Assembly: GCA_023405875.1 (NCBI GenBank)
Contig: JAEXXN010000200.1
Location: 1-7,032, forward strand
Reading direction: 5' to 3'
Source of the DNA: Bacillota bacterium
Lineage (GTDB): Bacteria > Bacillota > Clostridia > Lutisporales > Lutisporaceae
Length of the DNA stretch: 7,032 bases
Under the pieces are notes generated by a model. The model did not search any database and was not told the DNA's origin. It worked only from the letters and a program-made list of their open reading frames with translations. Positions 5,909 to 7,032 of this stretch are shown piece by piece; the stretch's first letter is position 1, and each line of letters opens with the position of its first letter. The position numbers and the translations under genes are program-made.

Positions 5909-7032
5909 TTAAACTATGGGACGCCTTGAGTAGCGCGCATCCCTTGCACAGCCGGCATTTTTTACTGATACCTCCGATAGCGCTGCCGCCAGTTTTTTGA
6001 TACCCTGGGTTATTTTCTCTGAGGCTGCAAAGGTAAAATTGAGACGTATAAAGCTTTCGCCCTGGGTGCCGTCGGGATAGAAAATTTCTCCCGGCAGGTA
6101 GCTGACACCTTTTTCCGCAGCCTTTGCAACCAGCCTGTTGTTGGTCACATATCCGGGCAGACGGCACCATATGTAGAACCCGCCTTCCGGCATAGCCCAT
6201 GAGGCCTGGGGCGGCATGAAGTCTTCCAAAGACTTGTTCATAAGCTCCAGCTTATATTTGTATTCTGTCCGTACTTTGTTCAGATGCTTCTCATAATACC
6301 CCTCCGAGAGAAATTCACTGAGCAGATATTGACATGGAGTGTTGGCATGAAGGTCTGTCATCTGCTTCAGCCAGGCGAATTTCCTGATCACTTGCTGAGG
6401 GGCGGCGATCCAGCCTATCCTTAATCCAATGGAAAGGGTCTTTGAAAAGGTGCTGAGGTATATGACATGCTCATACTGATCCAAAGCCTTCAGAGCTGGA
6501 AGGGCCTTCTCGGAATAGCGCAGATCGCCGTAAGGATCATCCTCTACAACGGGTATATTGTACTTATAGGAAAGGTCAAGCAGCTCATAGCGCCGCTCCA
6601 GGCTCATAACCATACCTGAGGGATTCTGGAAGGTAGGCAGTGTATATATAAACTTGGGCTTATATCTTTGTATCAGGGCTTCAAGAATATCGGTCCTCAT
6701 ACCCTGGCTGTCTGTCGGGACTCCGATTACCTTTGCACCTGCGGAACGGAAAATCTGAATTGCCCCGAAAAACGACGGTTCTTCAAGGATAACGGTATCT
6801 CCCGGTTTGATGAATACCCGGGCGATATAATCCAGCCCCTGCTGGGAACCGGAGAGTATCATTATATCCCTGGCACTGACAGCTGCACCTCTTGACTTCA
6901 TAAGGCTGCTTATACCGGCTCTCAAGGACTGAAGCCCCTCTACCGGGTTATGGAGCAGCAGCTTTCCGCCGTAAGCACCGAACAGCTTTTCCTGCAGCTT
7001 TTCAATATCCTCAAGGGGATACAGTTCAGGAG
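5909..7032 (-). CDS. PLP-dependent class I/II aminotransferase or MocR-type regulator (N-terminus beyond window)
   Basis: The frame stays open to the right edge, so about 374 C-terminal residues are visible and the start is missing; the TTG at 6925 is internal. The fold-type I aminotransferase core is complete. It contains SGSQQGLD (6853-6830), LPTFQNPSG with the conserved Asn, EDDPYGDLRY with the Asp and Tyr that contact the cofactor, STFSKTLSIGLRIGW with the Schiff-base Lys (codon 6440-6442), and the substrate-binding Arg near the end (SFIRLNF). These match both 2-aminoadipate/kynurenine-type aminotransferases and MocR regulators, where a GntR helix-turn-helix precedes this core. The upstream residues (PELYPLEDI) fit either, and the helix-turn-helix, if present, would lie past the edge. 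It is the first visible gene of an operon with the PhzF-like and racemase genes. The last 18 or so residues (VKNAGCARDARYSRRPIV) form a basic tail beyond the usual end of the domain. Confidence 0.85.
   Translation of the reverse strand, partial: PELYPLEDIEKLQEKLFGAYGGKLLLHNPVEGLQSLRAGISSLMKSRGAAVSARDIMILSGSQQGLDYIARVFIKPGDTVILEEPSFFGAIQIFRSAGAKVIGVPTDSQGMRTDILEALIQRYKPKFIYTLPTFQNPSGMVMSLERRYELLDLSYKYNIPVVEDDPYGDLRYSEKALPALKALDQYEHVIYLSTFSKTLSIGLRIGWIAAPQQVIRKFAWLKQMTDLHANTPCQYLLSEFLSEGYYEKHLNKVRTEYKYKLELMNKSLEDFMPPQASWAMPEGGFYIWCRLPGYVTNNRLVAKAAEKGVSYLPGEIFYPDGTQGESFIRLNFTFAASEKITQGIKKLAAALSEVSVKNAGCARDARYSRRPIV

Overview
The window reads as an ordinary chromosomal stretch of a Gram-positive, Clostridia-like anaerobe (Bacillota). 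This rests on strong AGGAGG-type ribosome binding sites, sigma-A-type promoters, hairpin-plus-T terminators, and protein families common in Clostridia: a BlaR1/DUF4825 tail, a YkvI-type membrane protein, an M15 peptidase and a lone CBS-pair protein. The species cannot be named from sequence alone. I see no RNA genes, mobile elements, CRISPR arrays or origins. No gene-free stretch exceeds about 210 bases.

Layout, plus strand. Bases 1-515 are the 3' end of a probable BlaR1-like M56 membrane peptidase/sensor with a C-terminal DUF4825 domain, followed by a terminator-like hairpin. A near-consensus promoter (622-650) then drives a Nit2-like omega-amidase (721-1548), which ends in tandem hairpins and a T-tract. 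Next is a 662-residue protein (1675-3663) that joins a ten-helix YkvI-type transporter-like domain to an extracytoplasmic M15 zinc peptidase through an eleventh membrane helix. A separate promoter then drives a 137-residue CBS-pair protein (3775-4188). Each of these genes looks like its own transcription unit.

Layout, minus strand. A tight three-gene operon enters from the right edge: a PLP-dependent aminotransferase or MocR-type regulator (5909 to the edge, N-terminus missing), a PhzF-family isomerase-like protein (4994-5887), and a YgeA/RacX-like amino acid racemase (4282-4974). Gaps are 21 and 19 bases. The operon converges on the CBS gene at a 9-bp perfect hairpin (4250-4273).

The most unusual item is the transporter-peptidase fusion. 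Its predicted topology places the peptidase outside the cell, next to a permease-like domain. This suggests, as inference only, coupled release and uptake of an amino acid or peptide from cell-wall material. The minus-strand operon combines aminotransferase, isomerase and racemase folds and looks like an uncharacterised amino acid conversion module.
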